From positions 57,595,934 through 57,659,933 of the forward strand of contig NC_135374.1 in the NCBI RefSeq assembly GCF_049243985.1: a stretch of 64,000 nt of DNA, written 5' to 3'. The position numbers were made by a program, and so were the translations under genes. Under the pieces are notes generated by a model that searched no databases, was not told the origin of the DNA, and worked only from the letters and a program-made list of their open reading frames with translations. The DNA comes from Paroedura picta. Lineage: Eukaryota > Chordata > Lepidosauria > Squamata > Gekkonidae. Shown here piece by piece: positions 11,901-26,900 of the stretch; position 1 is the stretch's first letter; each line of letters opens with the position of its first letter.

Positions 11901-14900
11901 CCTTCAGCTCCTTTGACTCTGGACATTGGCTTGACTACTCTTCTGGTAAATTGGACTGACAATCTCTGGCTTCTCTTGGTTCCTCTGACTCCCAGCACTC
12001 CTCTGACTCCCGGGTTTTGACGACGCATTTGGTAAAGTGGACTGGCTTTGTTTGAATATCTGCTATCTGGACTTTGACCTTGGCTCTGTTTCAAATATTC
12101 TCTGTATTGCCCTGCACTGTGCTTATCTAACTCCTGGTGACACAGACTGGACTTGACTTTGTTCTGGCTAGGCTTTGCAGCTCCGGCTCCTCCGGCACAG
12201 CTGCCACTGGGTGTGGCCAGCTAGGGCAGCATACCTGGTTTAAACCAGGTGGTAGGAGAGGGCAGCCCAGCCAGATTTGCTGCGTCTGTGGGGAGCCCAT
12301 CACTCCATGCCGACGAAGCTCTACACTACCTTCCCCTTCTGCCTAGTTTAAAGCGGGTGACAGGTGAAGCCTAGTCAGTTCCAGGATTGGGCTGGTATTT
12401 TTTACCGGTATTTTCCAGTTCATGTCTATTGGACCCAAAATTTTGATAATTTCAAAAAAATCTTGGATCTGAATACCATACCGGTATTTGTATCAGGAAT
12501 GTTTTGGGATTACTGAAATTCTTTCAGATCCAATAGACCCAAATAGAAAAATGCTGGTAAAAAAAATTGTACTATCATCATCAGAAGCACCATGACACTT
12601 TCTGAAGTATTTCCTGTGGTGCCCACTAGCTTTTTGCTCGAAGTACGAGCCAGTCCTGTCTTTCCTCCATTTCACTGGAAGAGAAAGTACTTCAGAAGAG
12701 ACCAGGCGGACTGCGTCATCTGCTGGGACTGGGATCACCTGTTTAGAAACTGCTGCCTTTATCACAGAAAACACCCTAGCTCAGAACTGCTGATGTTTTG
12801 AGGAACCTCACATTTTTGTTATTGAACTCAAAATTTTGTTGTGTGCCAAAAGATCAACAATCATAGAGTCTTCTGTTTTATATAATTAGTTAATTCTATA
12901 TTATAACAGATATTTCTTTTTAAAAGTTTTATGAAACAGAAAATCCTCTATAAACATAACGTCCCTTCTGCCTTCTTGCTGAAAATAGACATTACCTTTT
13001 TTCTGTGTGTCATTCTCTTCCATCATTGCTGAGAGGCACAACCTTTTCACTGTTCCATGATATTCATTTTCCATCAGGCCCTGAGAATCCATTAGGTGAA
13101 GCATGATAGTATTAAGCAGGGAGAGATCATTTAGGTCTGAAGTCTTTTCACTGGCATCATGGAAGCTGCGGTAAAGTTTAAATATACCGCTTTTGAGAAC
13201 TCTATCCATAACAATCTCTTGTACCATGGTGGTATTTGGCAAAACATAACTTTTAAACCACTTGAAAGTCAAAAGTGCATTTTGTTTGTGGAAGCTCCTG
13301 TCAACCAAGGACTTCACTAGCCATCTGAATACTAAGCAAACAGTCTTACATGTAAGATCAGGATGGTCATATTCATTGTGCTCCTTTGAACACACTGCTG
13401 AAATATTTGCAAGCAGAGGTTTCCAGTGCATCAGGACCAATCTCAGGGGAGATATACATTCCTCTAAATCAAAAGGGGTGCCCTGAGAAGCTGGACCTTG
13501 TTCAGTTTCAGTCTGGTTCTTCTTCTGAACAAACTGTGATGTTCGAAAAGGTACTTGCGCTTTGTTTTTCTCTTTAATATTTTCTGCAGAGGAAGAAAAG
13601 TAAATTATATCCTTATTCATAGTTCCTCTTAATATTTGTGAAATTGCCCTGGGGGTGGACAGTGTCCTGGCTATCCGAGTTGGAAGAGGGCCAATCAGGG
13701 TTCAGCCAACAAAGCTGGCCGCACCCTGATTAGCCCTGAGAGAGAGAGTGATCTGCGCCTGCCTGTGTCCCCTGGGTCCTAGCGCCCATTGAATTCCTGG
13801 TTGCAATGGGCTTTCTTGCTAGTATATAAATATAACCTTTAAAATAATGACACAATGACCTGTGTTGGTTTTTGAAGAATGGAAATTAATCCTGCAGTTA
13901 TTTATTTTTTAAAACTGGTGGCGAGAGGACACTAATGTATTGAATGGTACAGTGTTGCAGAAGGAAAATGCACAGTGGTTTGTGCTTATCAAGTAAAACT
14001 CAGGTTAAAATCTCAGCCTTCTTTATTTATAGTGCACTTTTGTCAAGCAGACTTGTGACAGATTGGACAGTGTAAATTGATGCAATCAGTAAAATGGGAC
14101 AAGAAGCAATGTAGTAGACCTAGGACAGAAATCTTAAATAAATACCTCAGAAGATCTAGAAAACATTCCATAAAATCCCTATTCATCAGCCTTAACGCAA
14201 TCACTGGACATTTTATCTCAGACAAAGATTCTACAGTTTTTCTGGAAAACATCAGAATTTAAACAACTGTGTTCATATCACTACACAGATTTTGCATCAT
14301 TAGAACATAAGAAGAACAGATCAAACCAATAATCTATCTAGTCAACATCCTGTCTCACACAGCAACCAACCAGGCCTTCACTGGACATTGCCTCCTGGCT
14401 CTGGGACTCAGAGTTTTAGTGCTTCTGAATGTGACACTGTAGGTGGTGGAATTCACTGCCTATGGACATAGTGAGGGCCATTCACCATAATGACCAAAAG
14501 AAGCCTCTGTATGCAGAGTACTAAACCTCTGAATATCTGTGTTGAGCTAGATGGACTCCTGGTCTGATTCAGGAGGACTATTCTTATGTTCATAGGAATG
14601 TGGCTCAGAACCTCTCAGAAATATTTCATATTTATTTATTTATTTAGATTTCTATACCGCCCATTCCTTTGCAGCTCTGGGCGGTTTACACAGAACATTA
14701 TAACTTACATAAAATTAGAATTTAATAAAAACTATACAGACCAAATGTTTTCAACTTACTAAGCAATTCCTTGACTTGGTATTGTTGAGCAATTGTTTGC
14801 AGATCATCTTGAAGTTTCACATCTTTGCCAATTATGCTCCACTTATGCAAGAGCAACATAATATCTTTGTTGGAAAGAACATGTTCATTCAGAGTGAACC

Positions 14901-17900
14901 TGCCCATTTCTTTGAAGGCCTCAATTACATTTGCACGGTATTCTAATATGGAGCTTAACAGGCTGAAAAACTGAATCAGTTGGGCAAAATCCAAGTTGGC
15001 ACTATTTGACAGAAAATGGCAAGAATTAGACTTTTTAAAAAACAAACTAACATTATGCTAGAAAGCCTTTCAACTAAAACTGTAGCTAAAATTTTAAGCT
15101 TCTATTTATTGTTTTTCCAAGCAGCCATTGATTAATCTGATATTTGAAGGACAGAAGACTGTGTAATTCTTTTGTGGAGAGGGAGGGTATTATTATCATT
15201 ATAGGTGTGTGGTAGAAGATTCCAATTTCTCCTTAGCTTTAAGGACATCATGGTTGGCTGATGTTTGCTTTCTGTCTGAACTCCTATCCTGAGATCAACA
15301 ATAAAGTCTCTCAAAGCAGGTATGACTAAAATATAGTCCACGACACTGGAGCCTCGAGGGGAGATATAGGTGTAATCACAGTGGGGATCATTAAAGCCTG
15401 ATCTATTTACTCAACATGTTAAATTTAATACAAAGATCCACTAAATATGGGTGCACTTGGTTTTTGACCTGATCTCTTAGTTCTCTGGTAAGCCCAAATA
15501 GATACGTTATAGATTCAGAATCAGAAGACCTTTACTGACATACAATGGTATAGATTCTTCATTATCAGAGTTCATCATTATCACCTCCCAGTCTAGCATT
15601 AAAATCTCCAGCAATACAGATTAAGGCTTTGGGGTATTTGTCCACTAGAGCAGTAGTCCCCAATCCCCGGTCCGGGGACCGGGACCGGTCCGTGGATCAG
15701 TTTGATACCGGGCCGTGGCTCCTCATCCTCCTCCTCCTCGGCTGCTGCCCTGCCACTCTGTTGCTGGCTCACCTTTGGTGCTCTCCAGAGGCCGCAATGG
15801 CTGGGGCTCCCCTCAGCATGGCACTGCGCAGCTGCTGCTGGCAATGCCCCTCAGTGGGCAGCGGGAAGTCAGGGGTGCCGGCAGGAAAACAAGTGAAGCA
15901 GGGGCTCAGGCGGTGGCGACGTCCCTCAGCAAAAGACTACCCCTCCCCGGGCCTCAGTAAAACTGTCAAGCGTTGACCGGTCCCCGGTGATAAAAAGGTT
16001 GGGGACCACTGCACTAGAGAATCTAAGTATACAATTAGCGGTTCCCAAAGGGGATGAGAAATATTAACAGAAGAAAAGAAAATATATATATTTGCCAACA
16101 ACAAAAATCCTAAAAAGTTAGATAATGATGAAGATTCCAACTGAGTTACGTTAAGACTTGAGACATTATTAAATAGACAACATAAGCCCGCGTTGGGATG
16201 ACCCTTAGGGTTAGATTTTTGTTCCAGTAGCAAATAAGCTGTGGAACCTCTGAAATTGGGAAAGGCCCCTGGTCCAGATGGATTACCGGATGAGCTGTTG
16301 AAAAGTAATATAACTTGGTGGATGGAACCTCTTGCTCAATTGACTTATAAATCTGGTACCATCCCAGAATCATGGCTAAATTCTATTACAGTAAGGTAAA
16401 GGTAAGGGTATCCCCTGTGCAAGCACTGGGACATGTCTGACCCTTGGGGTGATGCCCTCTAGCGTTTTCATGGCAGACTCAATACGGGGTAGTTTGCCAG
16501 TGCCTTCCCCAGTCATTACTGTTTACCCCCCAGCAAGCTGGGTACTCATTTTATCGACCTCAGAAGGATGGAAGGCTGAGTCAACCCTGAGCCAGTTGCT
16601 GGGATTGAACTCCCAGCCTCATGGGCAGAGCTTCAGACTGCATGTCTGCTGCCTTACCACTCTGCGCCACAAGAGGCTCTTTCTATTACAGTACCAATCT
16701 TTTTAAAAGGTGATCATAATAATCCAATATCTATCGTCCCATAAATTTACTATCTATACTGGGAAAATTATACTATAATCTAAGCATTTATTAGAGAACC
16801 TATTAAAGTGGATGTCTGCTCATAACTTGCCAGGGAAGGAACAGATTGGGTTTAACACAGGTCACTCCCCTTTAGATCACTGTACCATGCAGGATCGTGG
16901 CGACAGCTGTGCCACGGGATTGCCAAGAGTCAGACTTGACTGAATGGCTGACAACAAAACAAACAACTATACTATCATTCCTAGCTGAGAAGTATACTAG
17001 CTATTCGGAAGGCAAATTACGTATCATCTTTATTGATCTCAGTGGTGCCTTTTATTCCACGGATAGACAAATACTGTGGAGGAAGTTATCTCAAACTGGC
17101 TTGGAGGAATGGCTCCTGTTTCTAATATACCAACTATAATAATCCAATACCTGTCAAATAAGAATTGGCATCCGCGGTTCTTTAACTCATAAAATACCAG
17201 TGACAAAAGGTGTGAAGCAAGGCTGTTTGTTAGCTCACTCCTTATTCAATCTGTTCCTTTCAGACTTTTCCACTCATATCTCCAGATTTAATTTGGGCAT
17301 TTACCAAAATTAAATCTGCAGCTAATACCATTATTACTATATGCAGATGATGCAGTACTACTTTCCATCTTCCAAATAGGACTAAAATGCCTTTTAACAT
17401 ATTCATCTCTTACTGCAATGAGAATTCTTTAATTATTAATTATCTGAAAATGAAAATATTGAGTTCTCTAAATCTTGGAAATGTAGGCATTGGAAGGCTG
17501 GATGGAAAATTGCTTTAGGATGCTTAGGGCTGATCCTGCGTTGAGCAGGGAGTTGGACTAGATGGCCTGTATGGCCCCTTCCAACTCTATGATTCTATGA
17601 TAATGATTGAACAGCTCAACCTTTAGATATTTAGGCATTCTTTTTCATTAAAAATTAAATTGGTCCTTGCATCAGGAGTGTGTTGTGACAATAGCAAAAA
17701 AACCCAAGTACTAGCCACATCTCGTTTCCATCATCAAAGTGGGCATCAATTTGTGCCACCTATAATTCAGATATTTCAGGTTAAGGTGATCCTGCAATTA
17801 AATGGGATTCCTGTCTTGATTCAAGCATTCAACCAAAAGATTGAATGGCATCAGTGCTCTTTTTTTGCACTGTACTTTGTGACACTGTATTTGTGTCACA

Positions 17901-20900
17901 AATTCTATTGGATATGCGACTCTGTGTACTGAGCTGGGACTGCACCTGCTGGAATTCAGAGCATGGATCACTACATTTAGATTCTGGTTACATCTTCATT
18001 TTCAGGCACAACATACCAGCCAAATAGCTGATTTTCTTGCTGACCCTTATGGCTTTTAATAGTCTCAATATATCCTTCATAAAATCAATAAGTTTGGTAT
18101 AAACATCGACTCCCTGGCAAATTCAGGGAAGAGCCATATTCTCCAAATGATAAAAAGAAGGATGTGGGATACTGAGAAACAGCTAATTGAATCAGGGATA
18201 AATCAGGTATGTTCCCCTCGCTTCTTTGGCCTTTCTTTTACTCAGAACTCAATATTTTTCAAATCTATTAAATCCAATCCATCATCATGCATTTATGGTG
18301 GCTAGGATGAATATCTTTCCATCAGCAGTAGTTAAAGGGAGATACCGAAATATATCTATGGAGCAAAGGATATGTGCCTGTTACCTCGGCAAACCTGAAA
18401 ATTTGTTGTTAGGTGCGCAGTCGTGTCCGACCCATCGCGACCCCATGGACAATGATCCTCCAGGCCTTCCTGTCCTCTACCTTTCCCCGGAGTCCATTTA
18501 AGTTCACATATATAACTAAGTCCATTATTTTGCAAGCAATGGTCCCATTTAATTGGACCCATCCTGCAAGCCCAAAATGACTCATCTAATAGTGGATAAG
18601 ATTCCTGAAATAACAGACCATGTTGCAGAATCTTTTGCTATTGTTTATCAGAGTAAGATTCAAATTGGATGACTGTGACCTTGTCTATAGATTATATATT
18701 CTGTACATGTCATTTATACAAGGGATTATTTTTTTAGTACTATATTTGTTGAATTTACAGGCACTTTGCAATAACTGGTATCTATTACTAAATTTTATTG
18801 TGACTAAAATTGCCAAGATACCGTACTGTATGAGTAATAGTATCAAATAGCAACACAACTACATGACATCATTAAAAACAGAGTGATACTTGCCGGATAT
18901 GTTTCAGTAATGTTATTAAAACATGTAGAAATTCATTGACAAGTTGGAGAGGAAGGAACTTCTGATTCTCCAGATATTCCTTTCCACAAGGCATTTGGAG
19001 TGACTTCTGCTTGTCTCCCAAATTTGTAACCCAGAGGGTATGGACTAAGATAATTACACAGTTTAACATCCTGTTTTCTAAAAACCTGAAATATATAAAT
19101 GAAAAAATACACATTATCAATTCATATAAGTATTTGTGCAGGGATGGGAGGCCTGATTCTCTAACCTTAAGGTACTTCACCTATCAAAGGGTGAAAATGA
19201 ATGTTTGGCAAACAGACTGGGTTGTTCTGCTCCACTTCACCGGATGGCAACAGGAGAGACAAAAGTTTAAGTCCTCCACATCAGGGGTAGTCAACCTGTG
19301 GTCCTCCAGATATTCATGGACTACAATTCCCATGAGCCCCTGCCAGCAAACACTGGCAGGGGCTCATGCGAATTGTAGTCCATGAACATCTGGAGGACCA
19401 CAGGTTGACTACCCCTGCTCCACATGACAAGGGACCTGCTGAACTAACAATGAACCCAGAAGCAATGTCTGTGAAGAAGGCCAGCACTGAGCTAAGCAAT
19501 GCATTGTGTGTGGATAACAGTCTGAAGAATCTAAATATGAAGGGTCAGAGAGAAGAAATTGAGAGATCCTATTACATGGTCCTACTCCTATGCTTTTCCC
19601 TATAAATACAACAGGTTAAGTTATTTATAGCCTGCAGTAAGAATCCTCAGACTCAGCCAGCAGAAAGAATTCTCAGACTTACCTCAGACTTACTTACAGA
19701 GTTTCTTTTATGAACAAGTTTCATGCCTCAACTGGAAAGATGAGGGGGAAAAAATGCTGCAAACAGTAATGAAGTACCCTATTCTACATCCTCTCAAGCC
19801 ACTCTGCCACTTTAAATGTACAAATTTTTAAACAGCCGCGGACTGAATAAAGGAGTAAGGGCTGAGTGGGAGGAGTTAGAGCGAGCCGTGTCCGGGATAA
19901 AAACTCGGAGGGGCCAATCAGGAGCCGCAAAGCGGCTCCTGATTGGCTCCTCCGAGTGTCCATCCCAGCCCAAGCAGCCCATTGGCTGCTTCACCTGGCC
20001 AGGGAATCTGGCCGGCTGCTCCAGACAGTCACGGGTGGGGGGTGGGCCACGCCACCTTCTCCTGGCCACCGGAGCGGCCTCGCCGCGTCGCAGGTGAGGT
20101 GAGGCCGCTCTGGCGGCCAGGAGAAGGCTCCAGAGAGCCACGGGTGGGGGGTGGGCCTTTGGGGTTTGGGAGGGGGGCTTCCCCTATGCCATCTAGCGCC
20201 CATTTCATTTGAATGTGAAATGGGCTTTAAATCTAGTAATTATAATAATTAATTTAACACCGAGTCATGAATAGCCTTCTGGGTACCTTTTCTGTAGAAT
20301 AAACAATAGCCACGTTAAAAGACTATGATCTCTTATTAGCTCATAGGCAGCTTTGGTAATCCAGGCAGCATTTTGTAGTATTTCCAGAATTTGATGCTGA
20401 AAGAGAAAACAGGATCATAAACACCCATTACTTAACCAAAGATGCAATTTTAAGCTTTTAAAAGTAAAAAAATAGCCATGCAATTACATCCAATTATCTG
20501 CAAATCCAACAAGTCTGGCAGCACCTTAAAGACAAACCGATAGATACCACAAGGTTTCTCATCATTTTTGGTGCTACAGACTAACAAAGCTATCCCTCTG
20601 GAATTGTCACCTGATTATCCGGCAAGCAAGGGCACAATCTAGCAGCGTGCAAAAAGCCTGGAAAATGCCCTAACTTCTGTTCTATCACAGCTTCTAATCT
20701 AGGGAAAGGAAGAGTACAGTGGTGTTCCAACCCCAAACGTATCAACCCCATCCAGCTGCTATCTTGGTTTAGGTGCTTGGCCAGGTGCTGGATGCCCAGG
20801 TGAAAGCCAGAGATCCTTGTCATATCATGCCAGGCACAACCAGGGGAAGGCTCTGTGCAAACTATAGATTCCGTCATGTGTATGCCTTCCACACCCATTT

Positions 20901-23900
20901 TTCCTGGGGCTATGTCATGCCTTTTATTTAGATCAAAAAGAAAGTAAGCCAAAGTATACTTAAAAGTTACAAAATGTGAGATGGATTCAGTGATTAATTT
21001 GTGCAAGGAATGCAGATTTTTCCTTTCTGTCCATTGAACTCAGAACTGTGTAGACTTATATCACTGCAGATAGGGTAGAAGGGAGAGAAATCACTGTCTC
21101 TCCTGAAAGCACCAGGTCTGCAAACATAATTTTACCTCCTCCTTCCTCTACATCAGTGGGTCCCCAACCCCCGGTTTGCGGACCAGTACCGGTCCATGGA
21201 TCATTTGGTACCGGGCTGCAGCTCCTCCTCGTCCTCCTCCCCAGCTGCTGCCTCAGGGGCTGCCCTGCCATTCTGCCACCGGCTCACTTTTGGTGCTTTC
21301 CAGTGGCCACCATGGCTGGGGCTCCCCCTCGGCGTGGCACTGTGCAACTGCTACTGGCAGCGCCCCCCAGTGGGCAGTGGGAAGTCAGGGGCGCCGGCGT
21401 TAAAGCAAGTGGAGCAGGGGCTCAGGTGGCGGCAACATCCCTCGGCAAAAGACTACCCCTCCCCGGGCCTCAGTTAAATTGTCAAGCGTTGACCAGTCCC
21501 CAGTGATAAAAAGGTTAGGGACCACTGCTCTACATTGTAGCCTCCAAGCCCAAATGCAATGCATTAGTTCTCACAGATTCCATGATCCCAGGAAGTAGCT
21601 TTCTTAGATCAGAAGGTAAAGTTTTAAAAAGGTACCAAATATCAGTTTTATTTAAAAATAAAAAGTTGTTTGTTGTCTATGTATTTTAGTTACATTTTAC
21701 CTGGGTAGCTTCATCACAAAGTGGGCTATGAAAAAAAGAAAGGATGACATGGAAAATCCTCTGATAATCATACAGTTCATAACAGTGTTTATCTCGGAGT
21801 CCTTCTCCAATAATTGCTAGAACCCATTTCCGTTCCAATTTGTGCTGGAAGAGAGTATGCAAATGTTAATTATGTGAAATGAAAACCAAAAGCATTTCAC
21901 TGTATCTCTTTTCCATCTTATTTCACAGGATTCATAAACTAAAATATCTCCAATTAACAGATTAACATGTTCAGGATCAGGGAAGAGAAACAGAGAAAAA
22001 ATACATTGAAAATATGTTGATGCCCAATTTTTTTACTAAGTTAATCTGATTTCCCATGGCCGAAATTAGAAATCCCAGCTACTGTAGTCCTTTTGGTTAT
22101 GCCATCTATGAAACTCACACAATGCCCTCACCAGAATTCTATGAGCTTCTGGTGAATCTGTACTTGGCATATGATGTGGTATTCACCAACATAGAATTTG
22201 ATTGCATATTGGTTTGCACACTTCAATATCACACACAAACAAAGGTTGTTAAACAAAGGTCTTCAAAACCTTTTCACAGATATCATTTATGCACCAAATT
22301 TTCTGGGCATGAGATAGCAGGCAAAGGACCATACCATGATCAGTGACCATTCATCCAACATATGTACAGCCAGTCAGAGTGGCATGGTGTTTAAGATGTT
22401 AGACTAGGACTGGAGAGACAACTGGGTTCAAATCCCACCTCTGCCTTGAAGCTTGCTGGGCAGTCTGCACCAATCACTCACTCTCTCAGCCTCACTAACC
22501 CCACAAGGGTTTTGCAAAAAGAAAATGGGAGAGGAGAGAACAAAGCATGCTACCTTGAGCTCCTTGGAATAAGGGCCGGATAAAGAATGATAGGGTGATA
22601 TTTACATTACCTCTATATCAAAACTGTAGAACAGCTGAAAAAATCCTGGCACTTTCTTCAAGTTCAAGTATTGATGAGAAAGAAGGAACTTGTTCAGCTT
22701 TGTATACATATGTTCCTCTGTGACAGAAACAAAGTAATTGTTGTAGCATTAGAAACAATGAGCATATGAATTCAATTAAGTGCATAGAAGAAATTTAATT
22801 TCATATTCTCCTTTTAAAGAACACAGCTCTTCCATTTTACTGTGCAGCAAACTCTTACGTCCTTATAAAACAAGTCATCTGAAGGAATGTTCATTTGCAT
22901 TCTCCCATCAAAGATAATCTTTACTAAAATTACAGTCTTATACATATACAGAAAGAGCAGATGACTGCATGAAAAACAGACTAGAAAATTACCATTCATC
23001 ACAGCGCTATTATTGCTCATTTATCACTCCTGAACTGTCTTTGCCAATCTTTTTTACTTTCTTAAATAACTATTGATTGAAAACCAAAGTAGGCCGTGTT
23101 CTGCAGTACCTGGCTTCAGCATGTGTTGGGCTACTCTCGCAATGTAGAGTGTTAAAGGGAAAGTGAATCTGAGATTTGGTTGTCTGATCCCGTTTTGCAC
23201 AACATCCATGAGGTACAGCAACTGTAACATGAGAGCAGTTTAAAAAAAAATTAGAAAGTAGGTTTTGGAATCCCTTTGGCAACTCTCAAATTGCGTCTGC
23301 AAGACCCATCTTTGCATGACAACACAAGACTTCCCTCACAGAAACTTAAGGAAGAAGTTAGTCATAGACTTGGATTCCTCCTAGATTTCCAAAGATGCAA
23401 GAAAAGGGGGTTATTTTCACCAGTTCCTCCGTCTTTTGGTGGCTCCAAATATCACCAAAACTGTGTTCTTAGAGGATGTAGCAAAAATGCCTCCCTTCCT
23501 GGCACCCACAGAAATATAAGTAGCATCCATGCCATAGTCTATAAATTACAACATAAGTGAATTGCGAAATAATGTTCTAATATCACAAAATGGTGGCATG
23601 ATTAAAAGTATCACTACTGACTTAAATAGAGTTTTGTACCCTCATATGACTCCATCTGTAATATTTGCAGAAATGGCACATTTAGGGATGAGAAAATTAT
23701 ACAATGACCTAAAAATAAGAATATTCACATATTTTATGGAGGAAAATTAGCAAGACACTGTTCTGTGAGGTACTTCCCAAACAAGTTTAAATTTTGCAAG
23801 GCTAGAATCCAAACCATTGTATACTCAAAGCAGTGTAAGTAGCACATACTTACCTGCCTTTGTTCTCGAAATCGAGCCCCTTCCAGGTGAAAGCGAAAAG

Positions 23901-26900
23901 CGCTCAGGACATAGTATGCTACTGCTCGCATATTATGGTCGTAGCTGCTTAGGGCTGCTATTGTTAATCCCAAAGCATTGACTTCAATAAACTTTGGACA
24001 TCCTACAGCACATTCTACAAAAAAAAACAAAACAATTGCAACCTTTATACCCCATCTTTTCTTCCTTCCTGCTTCCCACCCTATAAAAGAAGTTCTCTCA
24101 AAATCCTTTAGAAAAGTTGTTTGTGCATAAAAAAACTAAAATAAAAAGATTGTGGTTTCCAGTTAAATAGGAACTTGATTACAGAGCCGATCTTTTTGTA
24201 GCATTCCTATAGAAGAAATTGCCCCCGGAGATGCCTCTGATTAATTGAATACCTCTTCACAATAGTGCAAGACCCAATGGGCATGAGGCCTTCTTGAAGC
24301 CCATTTCCTGGTATTTCTCATATTCTGGAATTTCCCATTCCCCCATCCATCTCTTCCCTTTGAACACCTTTCTCCTTCTCCCTTAATTGTCTCCCTTAAT
24401 TGTCTTCTGTTCTCCCAAAGTGCATACTCAAGACCAATGAAAACCAAATAATGGCCCTTAACCACACTTTTATAAATATATATACACATACCCCCCATGA
24501 AGTGATTTATACAATTTGGTTAGATGTTTTGTTTTTCTTTTCAATCAATGCAAATGCAATTGTGGAATAGTGATTTTAACACAGGCTCATGACTGTGAAT
24601 ATGGAACCAGGGGGCAGAACTGTTCTGACTTATTCCCACACCCCATTCCATTACCATGGTTCTTGCATGCTAAGGACATTGTCAACAAAGAATATCGCTC
24701 CATTTTATGGTTATTGTAGAAATGAGGAATGAATAGAAGGTTCATTTGAAAGCCTGAACATAGGTCATGGAAGGAAACGTTTATAACAAGATTCAGCCTT
24801 GTGAAATGAAGTCAAGGGCTGGGATGTGGAGTAAGTTTGATTTATGTTGGACATACAGTTTGTTTGTAGAACCTTGGAAAGATCACGGGGAATGGCTGCT
24901 GAGATAACTATCACTTCTAGATATTACCAGAGGGGTCTTTTTGCCCTTTTGTGATTAATGTGGAGTTTGCACATCCAGTGAGAAGTAATTATGGAACACT
25001 TATTCATAGGGTGACATTACCATACCTGCAGGAAGCAAAAATGTAACAAAGGTCTTTTAGGCCACATACTAATACAGCCCAGCATGTTCAGGATTGTTTC
25101 ATAGAGAATGTTCAAAATGGAGGCTGTAGGTTTTTAAAAAAATCTTTAGAGGATAAAAGGATGCATTGTGACACACAGTAAGTAGGAGTATCCCTTTATA
25201 ACTTGACAAACTGGAATGGGGGCAACAGAAGCAAAGCAGAAGGGATTTCTAAGAGGAGTCAAAGCACGAGCTGTTGCTTGGGTTGAGTTATGGAAAGTGC
25301 CAAACATGCAGGTGAGATCAAAAAAGGCCCTTAAAGAATTCTCATGGAGAATACAACTCAAAAACATGTAGCTTTCAAAACAATTCTTGTAAGGCAAGGA
25401 AAAGTAGAAATCTTTGGTCAAGAAATGAAGTATGGGATTAAAAGTATGGTGCTTCAATTGTTGGTCAAACCATTTAACCCTATACATAAACTGGGAGATT
25501 TTGATCTATCTGTCCTAACTCCTATACACCCTTATCAGCTCCGGCTAGTCTCCAAATTCCACTCAGCCTACACAGCAGCAATTAAGAAATGACCTAATAT
25601 AAATTACCCGAGTGCAAACAACAAACATCCTATATCTTCAACTGCTATAAACAGAAGAATGGATTACAGTGCTACAAGGAAGAGTGATGTGGAAGACTTC
25701 TTACTAGCAGTTATCCCTTTTCACTTGTAAGTGAGAACATGGGAGAGGAACTGGACCACCGTAGCAACCATTGCCAAGTGAGGGAACTATGGCAATCAGG
25801 CCCATAATGAAGAATGACAAACACCAAGTCACATTATATGGCTGTGGCTTCCTACCAAAACAGCAAAGCATCTCAGATAAGGCCAATCAAGGCTCTTACA
25901 ATCCATCCAATCATTTATAAGAAGCTACAAGATACCAGATCTGCCTGCCAGTGAGCTAAAACACAAATGAAAGTTAAAAGTACTGAATCGCCTCTATCAC
26001 CAAACTATGAAAACTGAGGCTTGGTTTCCCCATACAGAAAAAAAAATTACTCAGTAATAACAACTTCGCCCAGAGTAGCTCTTTCTTTTCATTTATCTGC
26101 AGCACTTCTTGCCTAGGGATACATGTAATGATGTGAACATTTACTTTGGATCCCATACAGAACTCACCTAATATATCAGATGACTTGGCAAGGAATCATA
26201 AAGCCAACTCATCTTATGGAGGCCAAAATGTGGATTTCAGCTTAAGTATTGCTGGCTCCAAAGACCTCCCCCATGAGAGAAGCTGAGTGGGAAATTGCAC
26301 TGTTCCTCCATCTGGCCATAAGGCTGCTCTTTCTACTATCAATTCTCCCAGTTTGGGAACAACAGTATGGAGGTGCAACCTGATTGCCAGTTTTGTGAAA
26401 GCAAAAATGTTTAACACTACAGTGTCTGGAGACAGGCTTTCTCTGTCTTAGCTACATTATGTAGCATAACTGAATAATTTAACCAGGCAGTTTCTGGCTT
26501 TAAAACCAGGATACCATATAAGCTGGCAGCAGCACGAGAGGCAGGAACTGTACAAGCCAGGATCATATTAACCCTTTACAAATGAATAAAATCAAACATT
26601 TGAGCAAGAAGCTGACAGGTTTAAAAGGCCAAAGGAAGAAAATAGCTTCTGAATGGAAGATGATGGCCATTATTATTCTCCAAGGAAATAGGTAAAAAGC
26701 AAGAATTTAACAAAAAGATACAAATGCACAGTCAGTGCAGACTCCCTTTTAAGTGGAAAAGGTCAGTAAGAAAAGGCTAAAGTCTGTAAAGAGTAAGTAA
26801 TTGTAGCAAACATTTCAAGGAGGATCCTGGCTTTCAAGACCCCACATAAAGGCCAAAGGTACTTGTTTAACTATAGTCTATGTCTACAGCAGTCTTTCTC

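Larger units (their letters stand above)
15115..18860. mobile_element. LINE with inverted 5' half, heavily nested
   Basis: From about 15130 to 16195 the - strand encodes an AP-endonuclease-like domain (CIAGDFNARLGGDNDEL near 15590-15650; DYILVIPALRDFIVDLRIG near 15290-15340). From about 16215 the + strand encodes the RT (LKLGKAPGPDGLPDELLKS, IIFIDLSGAF, a YADD-like LLYADDAVLL at 17330-17360) and C-terminal region up to about 18860. So one LINE has its 5' half inverted. Younger insertions: hAT 15651-16011, Sauria-type SINE 16394-16680, Bov-B-like end near 16884-16965, CR1 end 17512-17602 and Bov-B end 18403-18503. Clade (I/Vingi-like) is a guess. Stops and frame changes show it is inactive. 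Confidence 0.72.

Noticed and set aside
13262-13577. + strand ORFs over URB1 exon 36
   Set aside because: Shadow of the real - strand exon, which has matching splice phases and URB1-like sequence.
14760-15001. Exon 35 starting at 15001 (acceptor caaatag)
   Set aside because: It would need two bases carried over from exon 34, which ends in phase 0; the start at 15030 keeps the frame.
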